From Curtobacterium sp. Leaf261 (GTDB lineage: Bacteria > Actinomycetota > Actinomycetes > Actinomycetales > Microbacteriaceae): a stretch of DNA of 64,000 nt. The notes under the pieces are model-generated. The model was not told the DNA's origin. It saw only the letters and a list, made by a program, of their open reading frames with translations, and ran no database searches. The position numbers and the translations under genes are program-made. The stretch covers positions 186,001-250,000 of the forward strand of contig NZ_LMMJ01000010.1 in NCBI RefSeq assembly GCF_001422205.1. The letters are read 5' to 3'. This document shows positions 33,454 to 42,205 of the stretch, piece by piece; position 1 is the stretch's first letter, and each line of letters begins with the position of its first letter.

Positions 33454-36400
33454 GTGTTCCGTTCGTCACCCACGTCTGCTCGACTGCACGGCGGCATCGC
33501 ACTCCTGCTGTTCGCGGGCATCGCGGCGACCAGCCTCGCACCGGCTGCTGGCGCGACCGAGCCCGATGCCGTGCAGGCTGCTGGTGCGACCGAGCCCGAT
33601 GCGGCGCAGGTCGCGATCGACGGCGCGGGCGTGGCGCCGACGGCGGACCGGCTGTCCGGTCCGCTGCAGAACTCTGCAAAGACGACGTTCGTCGGGATCG
33701 TGTCCAGCGGCTGGACGGACACCGTGGCCACCCCGACGACAGCGCTCTACCCCGCTCCGGGCGACGTGGGTGTCCTCGAGGTCGGCGGTACCTGCGTCCG
33801 CCGGAACACCTCGGCCACCTCGTCGTCCCTGGAGTTCACGAGCGCGACCATCCCCGCGAGCTGCCTCCGGTTCCGGTCCGAACTGACGGCGGAGGGGTTC
33901 TTCACGTTCCGGGTCGACGACGACGGCGCTCCCGCGAACGGGCGCTACCTCGGCGACGGGAACAGCGGCGGCTGGCTCGACCTGCTGTCCACGACACCGC
34001 TCGTGCTCTTCGCCGTCCCCGAGGCGCCGGCCGGCACGGTCCGTCTCGCCGGAGCTCTGCGGGACACGAACGGCGACGGGGTGACGAACGCCGGCGACAC
34101 CGTGGTGTGGTCGGGAACCGTCGAGAACACCGGCAACGTCCGGCTGCGTGACCTTGCACTCCAATTGGACCCCTCGACCACGATCACCTGCGACCCGTCC
34201 ACCGTGGACGCGGGTGCGTCGAGGGTGTGCCGGTCCCAGGCCGTCCGGATCACCCAGGCGGACATGGAGCGTGGATCGCTCCGAGCGACGGTGACCGGGA
34301 CCGCCACGAGCCCTGGCGGCGCCGCAGTCGCCCTCGGCACGGCCAGCGCCACGGTCCCACTGGCAGGCGCAGCATCGCTCACCGGCACACTGACGTCCGA
34401 CCTCGGAACAGCTCCCGCGGCCGGGGACCGCGTGACCTACACCGCAACGGTGCGCAACACGGGTTCGCTGCGCATCACCGGGCTCACGCTGGAGCCATCG
34501 GCCGGAACCCTCGGAGCCTGCGACGCCGCGGCGCTCGCGCCGGGTGCGGAACGCTCGTGCACGATCACCCGGACGCTGCGGCAGGCCGACCTCGACGCAG
34601 GCGTCGTCCCGCTCGACGTCGCGGTCCGCGGGACGGCGGCGGGTGGTGAGTCGCCGAGCACGACCCTGTCGATCTCGGACGCGCTGGAGCAGCGATCCAC
34701 CGCCACCGTCTCGCTCCGCTCGGACGCCTCGGGTGCCGTCGAGCCCGGTGATCCCGTCGCGTACACGACCACCGTCCGCAACACCGGGAACACGACGCTC
34801 TCCGGTCTCCGGGTCACCGCATCGATCGGCGCGGCGCGTCCCTGCTCCCCGGCCGTACTGGCTCCGGGCGGGTCTGCGACCTGTGCCATCGCGTACACCG
34901 TGACGGACGCGGACGCCGATGCGGGAACGATCGTGCAGCGCGCCACCGTGTCGGGAGCCGTACCGTCCGGCGATCGTCGGAACCTCGGATCGGCCTCGGT
35001 GACCGACCAGGTGCGTGGCGAGCCCGGCGCAACCGCGACCGTCGTGTCCGACGCCGCCGCGGTGCCCGCAGTCGGTGACCGGATCACCTCGACGGTCACC
35101 ATCACGAACTCCGGCGCAGTCACGCTGACGGACGTCGCGCTCGACCCGGTGTCCGGCTCGGCGGCACCCTGTGCGACCACGACCCTGACACGCGGCGCCT
35201 CGACCACGTGCGCCGTGACCGGCGAGCCGCTCACGCAGGCAGACGTCGATCGCGGGTCTGTCCGCTTCGTGGCGGACGTCCTCGGCACGAGTCCGCAGGG
35301 TGACCGGGCCACGCTGACGACCGCTCGTCACACGGATGTCGTCCCCGCGACGGCGACCGCCGCGGCGACGATGACGACCGATGCCGGTGACGCCATCACC
35401 GTCGGGCAGGTCGTCACGGCCAGGACCGAGGTGCGCAACACGGGCAACGTGACCCTCTCCGGCCTCGGCGTGACGACCGCGACGACGGCGGGCGTGTGCG
35501 CGCCGAGGACGATCGCCCCGGGTGCCTCGGCCACCTGCCGCACGACCCACACGGTGACCCAGGCCGACGTCGACCGCGGCACCGTGCCCTCGAGTGCGAT
35601 CGTCTCCGGATCCGCCCCGGATGCCGCTGCGGCAGAACTGGTCCGAGCGTCGCACGACGACGTCGTGGTCGCAGCACCGGCCATCACGACCGGCACCGTG
35701 TCGGACATCAAGGCCGAGCCGTCGGTCGGTGACGTCGTGACGTGGACGAGCACGATCGAGAACACCGGCAACGTCACCCTCTCGGACATCGAGCTCGTCG
35801 GCGCGACCTGCGAACGCGGGGACATCGCCCCGGGACGTTCCACCACCTGCACGGCGGCGCAGACCATCACCCAGGCCGACCTCGATGCCGGGTCCGTCCA
35901 CGTCGCCGGCGACGTCTTCGCGTCCACCCCGGCCGGCGTCCGAGGTGTGCTCGGAACGATCGACCGGACCGATCCGATCGCCCAGCGGGTGGCCGCGGAC
36001 GTCTCCTCGGGGACCGACGCTGCGGCACAGCCCGCCGTCGACGACGTCGTCACCGACACCGTCACCGTCGCGAACCTCGGGAACGTCACGATCACGGACC
36101 TGTCGCTCACCCCGGACCGCGGCACAGTCGACCCGTGTGACACGGCACCGCTCGAGCCCGGTGGATCCCGCGACTGCACCGTCCGCACCACCGTCACCCA
36201 GGACGACGTCGACGCTGGCGGGCTCACCGTCGACACCGTGGTCCGAGGCTCGTCACCCACGGAGTCCGGCATCGAGCTCGGGCGGACAGCCGCTCGTGTC
36301 GTCGTGCCCGCGCAGCAGGCCGCGACGCTCGCCGTGGTCGCCGACATCGGCGACGGGATCGCGGTGGGCCAGGACGTCGTGTTCTCCGCCGAGGTCGTGA

Positions 36401-37548
36401 ACACGGGCAACGTCACGCTCCACGGGCTCGCCCTCGCGGACGCGGACGATGCGCTCGAGTGCCCGACCGGACCGCTCGCACCCGGCGCCACGACGACGTG
36501 CGACCTGCGACACACCGTGACCCAGGCCGAGGTCGATGCCGCCGTGGTGACGGCGACCATCACCGGTGGAGCGACGACCCCCGCGGGCGTCCGGCTCGAT
36601 CTCGGTGCGCCCGAGATCCGTCTCCCGGTCACCGCCGCACCGAGCGGTCGGGTGTCGCTGGCGATCGAGTCCGGATCCGGACACGTCGTCGGGTCCGAGG
36701 TGACCTTCGTCGCGACGGTCGAGAACCTCGGCAACGTGACCATGCACGACCTCGTGGTCGACCACGGACCGGGCACCTCCGGCGAGGACGCAGCACCGAC
36801 GCACGCAGCACCGACGCACGCAGCACCGACGCACGCAGCGGCGAAGGACGCAGCATCGAAGCATGCGGCAGCGACGGACGCTGCAGCGACCTGCACGACG
36901 ACGACGATCGCTCCGGCGACCGCCGCCGAGTGCCGGTTCATCCGGACGCTCACGCAGGACGACGTCGATGCCGGCCTCGTCAGCGAGGTCGCCAGCGCGG
37001 ACGTCACGACACCGGCCGGTGAGCGCCTCACGCTGGCCTCCGCGAACGCGACCGAGACGATCGCGCCCGAGATCAGTGCTGACATCCGCCTGTCCGCCGA
37101 TGCGACACCGCCGCTGCGCCAGGGACAGACGGTCACGTTCACGACGTCGGTCGAGAACACCGGGACCGTGACGCTCCACGGGCTCAGTGCCCGGGACCAG
37201 CGCCGGGACACGGCGCAGGAGTGTGCGGCGACCGTGCTCGCACCGGGCACGTCGACCACGTGCACCGAGACCCGCACCGTGAGCGCGACGGACGTCGACG
37301 CCGGGCGACTCGCGGTCGTGTACGACGTCTCGGCTGTCACGCCCGACGACGAACGCCACGAGATGCAGCACACCGAGATGGAGCTCGAGACCGAGACGCC
37401 CCGTGTGCTCGCGTTCACCGGGACGGTCGGCTTGGCGGCGATGCTCGCGCTCGTGACCGCGCTCGTCGCCGTCGGGTTCGCCTGCATCGTCCTGGGTCGT
37501 CGGATCACGGCAGGCACCCGCCGCCACGGGCGTCGAGCAGCCCGGTGA
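33454..37548 (+). CDS. large repeat-rich surface protein with LAxTG sorting signal, 1364 aa
   Basis: Secreted protein built of about ten repeats of roughly 105 residues, each with an N-T-G-N-V-T-L type motif (for example IENTGNVTLSDIEL) and C...APG..TTC...T(I/V)TQADVDAG. These match DUF11/DUF7507-like Ig-fold domains common in adhesins. An N-terminal signal peptide ends near AGA (about residue 33). At the C-terminus, LAFTG is followed by a membrane helix and RR-rich tail, the form recognised by class E sortases, so wall anchoring is likely. A 33-bp direct repeat (33544-33609) duplicates the ATEPDA segment, and a 15-bp repeat (36791-36880) expands domain 9. GTG 33454 is chosen for its GGAG 5 nt upstream; GTG 33448 is the alternative. 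Confidence 0.88.
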   Translation: MFRSSPTSARLHGGIALLLFAGIAATSLAPAAGATEPDAVQAAGATEPDAAQVAIDGAGVAPTADRLSGPLQNSAKTTFVGIVSSGWTDTVATPTTALYPAPGDVGVLEVGGTCVRRNTSATSSSLEFTSATIPASCLRFRSELTAEGFFTFRVDDDGAPANGRYLGDGNSGGWLDLLSTTPLVLFAVPEAPAGTVRLAGALRDTNGDGVTNAGDTVVWSGTVENTGNVRLRDLALQLDPSTTITCDPSTVDAGASRVCRSQAVRITQADMERGSLRATVTGTATSPGGAAVALGTASATVPLAGAASLTGTLTSDLGTAPAAGDRVTYTATVRNTGSLRITGLTLEPSAGTLGACDAAALAPGAERSCTITRTLRQADLDAGVVPLDVAVRGTAAGGESPSTTLSISDALEQRSTATVSLRSDASGAVEPGDPVAYTTTVRNTGNTTLSGLRVTASIGAARPCSPAVLAPGGSATCAIAYTVTDADADAGTIVQRATVSGAVPSGDRRNLGSASVTDQVRGEPGATATVVSDAAAVPAVGDRITSTVTITNSGAVTLTDVALDPVSGSAAPCATTTLTRGASTTCAVTGEPLTQADVDRGSVRFVADVLGTSPQGDRATLTTARHTDVVPATATAAATMTTDAGDAITVGQVVTARTEVRNTGNVTLSGLGVTTATTAGVCAPRTIAPGASATCRTTHTVTQADVDRGTVPSSAIVSGSAPDAAAAELVRASHDDVVVAAPAITTGTVSDIKAEPSVGDVVTWTSTIENTGNVTLSDIELVGATCERGDIAPGRSTTCTAAQTITQADLDAGSVHVAGDVFASTPAGVRGVLGTIDRTDPIAQRVAADVSSGTDAAAQPAVDDVVTDTVTVANLGNVTITDLSLTPDRGTVDPCDTAPLEPGGSRDCTVRTTVTQDDVDAGGLTVDTVVRGSSPTESGIELGRTAARVVVPAQQAATLAVVADIGDGIAVGQDVVFSAEVVNTGNVTLHGLALADADDALECPTGPLAPGATTTCDLRHTVTQAEVDAAVVTATITGGATTPAGVRLDLGAPEIRLPVTAAPSGRVSLAIESGSGHVVGSEVTFVATVENLGNVTMHDLVVDHGPGTSGEDAAPTHAAPTHAAPTHAAAKDAASKHAAATDAAATCTTTTIAPATAAECRFIRTLTQDDVDAGLVSEVASADVTTPAGERLTLASANATETIAPEISADIRLSADATPPLRQGQTVTFTTSVENTGTVTLHGLSARDQRRDTAQECAATVLAPGTSTTCTETRTVSATDVDAGRLAVVYDVSAVTPDDERHEMQHTEMELETETPRVLAFTGTVGLAAMLALVTALVAVGFACIVLGRRITAGTRRHGRRAAR
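33544..33609. repeat. 33-bp direct repeat in the surface-protein gene
   Basis: Two in-frame copies starting GCTGCTGG, differing at three positions, encode AAGATEPDAVQ-like segments just after the signal peptide. Confidence 0.85.
36791..36880. repeat. 15-bp tandem repeat in repeat domain 9 of the surface protein
   Basis: Three exact copies of CAGCACCGACGCACG (36791-36835), then three degenerate ones. They are in frame and encode an Ala/Thr/His-rich loop (APTHA units) inside an otherwise regular Ig-like repeat. Confidence 0.9.
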
Positions 37549-37643
37549 CCGGCACAGTTCCGCCCACGCCGGTCCTGCGCCGCGTGACCGACGAGATCGG
37601 CGTGGCCGCCGAGAGTCGGCCGGGAGGCACGGATCGCCATCCG

Positions 37644-37649
37644 TAGGCT
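37644..37649 (+). promoter_or_regulatory. -10 box of a probable leaderless transcript
   Basis: TAGGCT ends 7 nt before the GTG at 37657. A copy of the CGGCCGGGAGGCACG motif (37617-37631) lies just upstream. Confidence 0.45.
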
Positions 37650-37656
37650 GGCTCAC

Positions 37657-38355
37657 GTGACCGACACCGAGAACACCGCATCCCGTCCGATCGCCCTCGT
37701 CACCGGGGCCTCCCGCGGGATCGGCCGCGCGATCGCGGAGGACCTCGGACGGACCCACCACGTGCTCGTCGGCGGGCGTGACGCCGCCGCGGTCGACGCC
37801 GTCGTCCGGACCCTGCCGAGCGCGGCCCCGTTCGTCGGCGACCTGACCACCGGACCGGTGCCGGGCCTCCCGTCCGTGCTCGACGTCCTCGTCCACTCGG
37901 CCGGCGTCGAGGAGGGCGGCAGCATCGCGGACACGGACCTCGACGTCTGGCGGCGGGTGTTCGCGGCGAACGTCTTCGCCGTCGCGGAGCTGACGCGGCT
38001 CGCGATCCCCGCGCTCCGTGCGGCGCGAGGACTCGTCGTGGTGGTGAACAGCGGGTCCGGCTTCACCGCGGGCGCTGGCGGTGCGGTCTACTCGGGGTCG
38101 AAGTTCGCAGCACGCGCGTTCACGGACGCCCTCCGCGAGGAGGAGCGCCCGAACGGGGTCCGTGTCGCGAGCGTGCACCCGGGCCGCACGGACACCGACA
38201 TGCAGAGGGCGCTCGTGGCGCGCGAGGGCCTCGAGTACGACAGCCGCTTCGCGATGCCCGCGGAGTCGGTCGCCAGGACGGTCCGGGTCGTCGTGGACAT
38301 GCCGCCGAGCGCCACGGTCGAGTCGCTGTCCATCCGACCGACCGAGCGACGCTGA
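37657..38355 (+). CDS. short-chain dehydrogenase/reductase, 232 aa
   Basis: NAD(P)-dependent SDR. The cofactor motif TGASRGIGRAIAEDL (about residues 16-30), LVHSAGV, catalytic Ser in NSGSGFTAG and YSGSK (Tyr and Lys about 144-148) are present, with HPGRTDTDMQ as the typical post-catalytic loop. It is shorter than usual for the family. The substrate cannot be inferred. The last codons and stop lie inside the first unit of a 14-bp tandem repeat. The GTG start has a leaderless-type -10 box. Confidence 0.92.
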   Translation: MTDTENTASRPIALVTGASRGIGRAIAEDLGRTHHVLVGGRDAAAVDAVVRTLPSAAPFVGDLTTGPVPGLPSVLDVLVHSAGVEEGGSIADTDLDVWRRVFAANVFAVAELTRLAIPALRAARGLVVVVNSGSGFTAGAGGAVYSGSKFAARAFTDALREEERPNGVRVASVHPGRTDTDMQRALVAREGLEYDSRFAMPAESVARTVRVVVDMPPSATVESLSIRPTERR

Positions 38356-38423
38356 CCGAGCGACGCTGACCGAGCGACGCTGATCGAGCGACGCTGATCG
38401 AGCGACGCTGACCGAGCGACGCT
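38340..38423. repeat. 14-bp tandem repeat, six units
   Basis: Six copies of GAYCGAGCGACGCT from the end of the SDR gene (including its stop codon) to just before the TetR promoter. Only one position (C or T) varies. Confidence 0.95.
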
Positions 38424-38439
38424 GACCGGCCCCTGAGGA

Positions 38440-38483
38440 TGCACCCAGAGAAGTTGCCCTGAGTGCAACGATGCACCTAGTGT
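38440..38483 (+). promoter_or_regulatory. TetR-type operator overlapping the promoter of the TetR gene
   Basis: Inverted repeat TGCACCCAG (38440-38448)/CTGAGTGCA (38459-38467) with a 10-bp spacer. It overlaps a -35 TTGCCC (38454-38459); the -10 is TAGTGT (38478-38483) after an 18-bp spacer, 7 nt before the GTG start. The layout fits autorepression of a leaderless gene. Confidence 0.6.
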
Positions 38484-38490
38484 CTGAGAC

Positions 38491-39144
38491 GTGACCATCG
38501 CCCGACCGGACCGCCGCGCTGCCCTCAAGGCACGGCACCGGGCGGCGATCGTGTCGGCGGCACGACAGCTCCTCGAGGAGCAGGGGTCGCCGGCGTTCAG
38601 CGTGGACGACCTCGCCGCACGGGCCGACGTCGCCCGGCGCACCGTCTTCAACCACTTCGCCTCCCTCGACGACGTCCTGCTCACGGTCTGCGCGGACGTC
38701 CTCGCCGTCGTCGTCGACGAGTTCCTCGCGTCGGTCGAGCGGACGCCGGTGGGCGACGGCAGCCGCGCGTCGATGTTCGACGAGATCGCCACGGCGGTCG
38801 ACGAGGCGGACCTGCCCACCGCGATCATGACCATCGCGCGGATCATCGGCGTCCCCGGCGAGGCCGACGAGCGCGCGAACGCGCTCGCCGACGCCGCGTT
38901 CGGCCGTGTCGGGGGACGACTCCTCGAGGAGGTCGCACGCCGGAACCCCGGCGTCGACCCCCTGGACGCCGAGCTCCTCGTCGGATCGCTGATGAACGGT
39001 GTCGCGGTGATCGCGAAGCACTGGATCGTCCGCACCGACGCCGTGCGCACGGACGCCGTGCTCGACGAGGCGTCCCGCGCCGAGTGGAAGCGCCTGCTCA
39101 CCCGGCTGTTCGACGGCGTCCGTTCCGGCTACATGCCCACCTGA
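38491..39144 (+). CDS. TetR-family transcriptional regulator, 217 aa
   Basis: One-component repressor. The N-terminal HTH (about residues 15-60) has the family pattern AIVSAARQLLEEQGSPAFSVDDLAARADVARRTVFNHFASLDD. The C-terminal ligand-binding part is not assignable to a subfamily. It lies directly upstream of the MMPL exporter gene on the same strand (124 bp), an arrangement typical of drug- or lipid-responsive repressor/exporter pairs. The operator-like inverted repeat over its own promoter supports autoregulation. The GTG start fits a leaderless mRNA. Confidence 0.94.
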   Translation: MTIARPDRRAALKARHRAAIVSAARQLLEEQGSPAFSVDDLAARADVARRTVFNHFASLDDVLLTVCADVLAVVVDEFLASVERTPVGDGSRASMFDEIATAVDEADLPTAIMTIARIIGVPGEADERANALADAAFGRVGGRLLEEVARRNPGVDPLDAELLVGSLMNGVAVIAKHWIVRTDAVRTDAVLDEASRAEWKRLLTRLFDGVRSGYMPT

Positions 39145-39268
39145 CCACACCCATCACCACGAGGGGTCCACCGGCGCACCCCGACACCACACCGAACTCC
39201 CCGACGGCCACGAGCCCGAACGGGGACAGCGCCCGCACGGGCCACAGAAAGGAACGGGGTCACCGCAC

Positions 39269-41977
39269 ATGGCCGGTCTCCTGTATCGCCTCGGACGCTT
39301 CGCCGCACGGCGTCACTGGTACGTCATCGTCGCGTGGGTCCTCCTCCTCGCGCTCGGCGGTGTCGGGTACAGCCTCTTCGCGGGCACGACGTCGTCGAAC
39401 ATCACCATCCCCGGCACCGCGACCGCGAAGGTCCAGGACGAGCTGGCGGACAAGTTCCCGAAGGCCTCCGGGGGCAGCGGCACGATCGTGTTCGCGACGA
39501 AGGACGACTCCGCGTTCACGGACGCACAGAAGGCCGACATCAAGTCCTTCCTCGGCGACATCGACGACGTCACCGCGGTGAAGAGCACCGTGAACCCGTT
39601 CACGACCGAATCCGACCTCGAGGCCCAGCGGCAGAAGATCACCGACGGCCGGTCCCAGATCGCCGACGGCAAGCAGCAGATCGCGGACGCGCAGACGCAG
39701 CTCGACGCGGGCAAGCAGCAGCTCGAGGCCGCGCAGCAGCAGCTCGACACGCAGAAGGCGCAGGCCGAGGCCGCGGGGCAGCTCCCCGCGGTGCAGGCGC
39801 AACTCGACGCCGGCCAGGCGCAGCTCGACGCGCAGCAGCAGCAGATCACGTCCGGCCAGGCGACGATCGACGCCAACACGACGAAGCTGCAGCAGCAGGC
39901 GACCGAGCTCGAGCAGGGCGCGGACCTCCTCGACCTCTCGAAGAACGTCCGGTTCGTCTCGAAGGACGACAGCGCCGCGGTCGCGACGGTGCAGTTCTCG
40001 AAGTCCACGTACGACGTGCCGCAGGCGTCGAAGACCAAGATCGGCGCGATGGCCGACGACGCACGCATCGCCGGCGTCGACGTCCAGGTGTCGAACGACA
40101 TCGCCCAGGGCGTCCCCTCGGTCCTCGGGCCGGGCGAGATCATCGGTGTCGTCATCGCCGCGATCGTGCTCGTGATCATGCTCGGCACGATCATCGGTGC
40201 GGCGCTCCCGCTCGTCAGCGCGATCCTCGGGGTCGGTGTCGCGTCGCTCGCGGCCCTGTCCTTCTCGAGCCTCGTCGAGTTCACGTCGGTGACACCAGTG
40301 CTCGGGGTGATGCTCGGTCTGGCGGTCGGCATCGACTACTCGCTCTTCATCCTGAACCGGCACCGGGCACAGCTGAAGCAGGGGATGGGCGTGCACGAGT
40401 CCATCGGCCTCGCGAACGGCACCTCCGGCAACGCGGTCGTCTTCGCCGGTGCCACCGTCGTGGTCGCCCTGCTCGCCCTGAACATCACCGGCGTCCCGTT
40501 CCTCGGACTCATGGGCACGGTCGGTGCAGTCGCGGTCGCGGTCGCGATCCTCGTCGCGACGACGTTCACCCCGGCGGTCATGTCCCTGCTCGGGATGCGG
40601 CTCCTCCGCAAGAAGGAGCGCGCCGCCATCGGGACGACCGGCGCGACGCGGGTGCCGAACGCGCCGATGAACACGGTGCGCGCGATCGTGACGCTCGTCC
40701 TCGGCATCGCGGTGCTCGGCACGATCGCCCTGCCGGCGATGCAGATGCGCCTCGGCCTCCCGGACGGGTCGTCGGAGGCCGTCGGATCGAGCCAGTACAA
40801 CGCCTTCAAGACCGTCGAGGACAAGTTCGGTGCCGGTCAGAACGGCCCGCTGGTGGCGGTGGCGACCCTGCCGTCGAGGATCTCGGACGCCGACGTGACC
40901 GCGACCGAGGTGACGATCGGCAAGGCCATCGCGAAGTCGGACGACGTCTCGGCGGTCGCCCCGATCGGTGCCTCGTCGGACAACTCGGTGATCGCCTTCC
41001 AGGTCATCCCGAAGGGCGGTCCGTCGAGCGTCTCGACGGAGAACCTCGTCAAGGACCTCCGCGACCTCTCGGTGCAGGTCGACGGCGGCACGACGACGCT
41101 CGGTGTCGCCGGCAACGCGAGTGCGAACATCGACGTCTCGGAGAAGCTCGCGAACGTCCTGCCGCTCTACCTCGTGGTGGTCGTCGGACTGTCGCTCATC
41201 ATCCTGATCATCGTGTTCCGGTCGATCCTCGTCCCGATCACCGCCACCGTCGGGTTCATCCTGTCGCTCCTGGCGTCGTTCGGCGGGTTGACCGCGATCT
41301 ACCAGTTCGGCTGGCTGAGCGCCGTGTTCGGCACCCACGACCCGGGCCCCATCCTGAGCTTCCTGCCGATCATCGAGATCGGGATCCTGTTCGGGCTCGC
41401 GATGGACTACCAGCTGTTCCTGGTGTCGGGCATGCGGGAGTCGTTCGCACACGGGGCACCGGCGAAGATCGCGGTGCAGCGGGGTGTGCACGCGGGTCGC
41501 GCGGTGGTCACGGCGGCGGCGATCATCATGATGTCGGTGTTCGCCGGGTTCATCTTCTCGGACTCGTCGACGATCAAGCCGATCGGGTTCGGGCTGGCGT
41601 TCGGCGTGATGGTGGACGCGTTCGTCGTGCGGATGCTCCTCATCCCCGCCGCGATGCACCTGCTCGGCACGTCGGCGTGGTGGTTCCCGAAGTGGCTCGA
41701 CCGGATCGTGCCGGACGTCGACGTGGAGGGCGCGAAGCTCGAGCGCTCGCACCCCGGAACCGAGCGCGGGCCCGGGCCCGGCACCGGGCATGGCACCGAG
41801 CGTGGCACCGCGCGGGACGGGGTCGAGCCCGAGCACCACGGGTCGCACGCGGCGCCGACCGCCGTCGACGCCCCCGCGCACGCGACGGAGCACACCTCGC
41901 ACGGGTCGCACGCGGCCCCGATCGCGGAGGACGCGTCGGCGCACCACACGGGACACGGACCGGCGCACCGCGCCTGA
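39269..41977 (+). CDS. MMPL-family RND-type transporter, 902 aa
   Basis: Large exporter of the MMPL/RND superfamily, whose members move lipids or hydrophobic compounds across the membrane. Helix 1 (WYVIVAWVLLLALGGVGYSLF) is followed by an external domain. That domain contains a long Gln/Ala-rich coiled coil (about residues 115-215; QLDAGKQQLEAAQQQLDTQ) before the first helix bundle with GLAVGIDYSLFI. A second half follows, with GLAMDYQLFLVSGMRE and the ending GVMVDAFVVRMLLIPA. The C-terminal tail (about 845-902) is rich in His, with HGSHAAP repeated, and may bind metal or be a repeat expansion. Likely controlled by the adjacent TetR protein. Confidence 0.94.
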   Translation: MAGLLYRLGRFAARRHWYVIVAWVLLLALGGVGYSLFAGTTSSNITIPGTATAKVQDELADKFPKASGGSGTIVFATKDDSAFTDAQKADIKSFLGDIDDVTAVKSTVNPFTTESDLEAQRQKITDGRSQIADGKQQIADAQTQLDAGKQQLEAAQQQLDTQKAQAEAAGQLPAVQAQLDAGQAQLDAQQQQITSGQATIDANTTKLQQQATELEQGADLLDLSKNVRFVSKDDSAAVATVQFSKSTYDVPQASKTKIGAMADDARIAGVDVQVSNDIAQGVPSVLGPGEIIGVVIAAIVLVIMLGTIIGAALPLVSAILGVGVASLAALSFSSLVEFTSVTPVLGVMLGLAVGIDYSLFILNRHRAQLKQGMGVHESIGLANGTSGNAVVFAGATVVVALLALNITGVPFLGLMGTVGAVAVAVAILVATTFTPAVMSLLGMRLLRKKERAAIGTTGATRVPNAPMNTVRAIVTLVLGIAVLGTIALPAMQMRLGLPDGSSEAVGSSQYNAFKTVEDKFGAGQNGPLVAVATLPSRISDADVTATEVTIGKAIAKSDDVSAVAPIGASSDNSVIAFQVIPKGGPSSVSTENLVKDLRDLSVQVDGGTTTLGVAGNASANIDVSEKLANVLPLYLVVVVGLSLIILIIVFRSILVPITATVGFILSLLASFGGLTAIYQFGWLSAVFGTHDPGPILSFLPIIEIGILFGLAMDYQLFLVSGMRESFAHGAPAKIAVQRGVHAGRAVVTAAAIIMMSVFAGFIFSDSSTIKPIGFGLAFGVMVDAFVVRMLLIPAAMHLLGTSAWWFPKWLDRIVPDVDVEGAKLERSHPGTERGPGPGTGHGTERGTARDGVEPEHHGSHAAPTAVDAPAHATEHTSHGSHAAPIAEDASAHHTGHGPAHRA

Positions 41978-41988
41978 GCCGACCGGCT

Positions 41989-42036
41989 GACGGACGGGAG
42001 GGACGGTGCCAGCTGACACCGTCCCTCCCGTCCGTC
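41989..42036. repeat. 48-bp palindrome, REP-like family I copy 2
   Basis: Arms GACGGACGGGAGGGACGGTG and its exact complement around CCAGCTGA. Compared with 5142-5189, one base in the left arm and its partner in the right arm have changed together, so pairing is kept. It lies just after the MMPL stop, in the gap to the convergent ABC-F gene. Confidence 0.8.
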
Positions 42037-42053
42037 GCCCTGTCGCCCCCGAC

Positions 42054-42104
42054 CGGTCCTGCAGCCCCACCGGTCCTGCAGCCCCACCGGTCCTGCAGCC
42101 CCAC
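42054..42104. repeat. 17-bp tandem repeat, three units
   Basis: CGGTCCTGCAGCCCCAC occurs three times exactly and once in part (CGATTCTGC). Two spaced copies of GGAGCGTCA/CTCCCTGGCGCA-type sequence follow (42117-42175), also as inverted repeats. Confidence 0.9.
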
Positions 42105-42205
42105 CGATTCTGCCGCAGGGAGCGTCAACGCGCCGAGGGCCTCCCTGGCGCACGTGACGCTCCCTGGCGCAGAACCGGTCAGGACTTCGACCACCGGGCA
42201 GCGCG

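Noticed and set aside
36253..39150. Minus-strand open frame of 965 codons opposite the surface protein, SDR and TetR genes
   Set aside because: Antisense shadow of well-supported plus-strand genes; composition is typical of out-of-frame GC-rich DNA.
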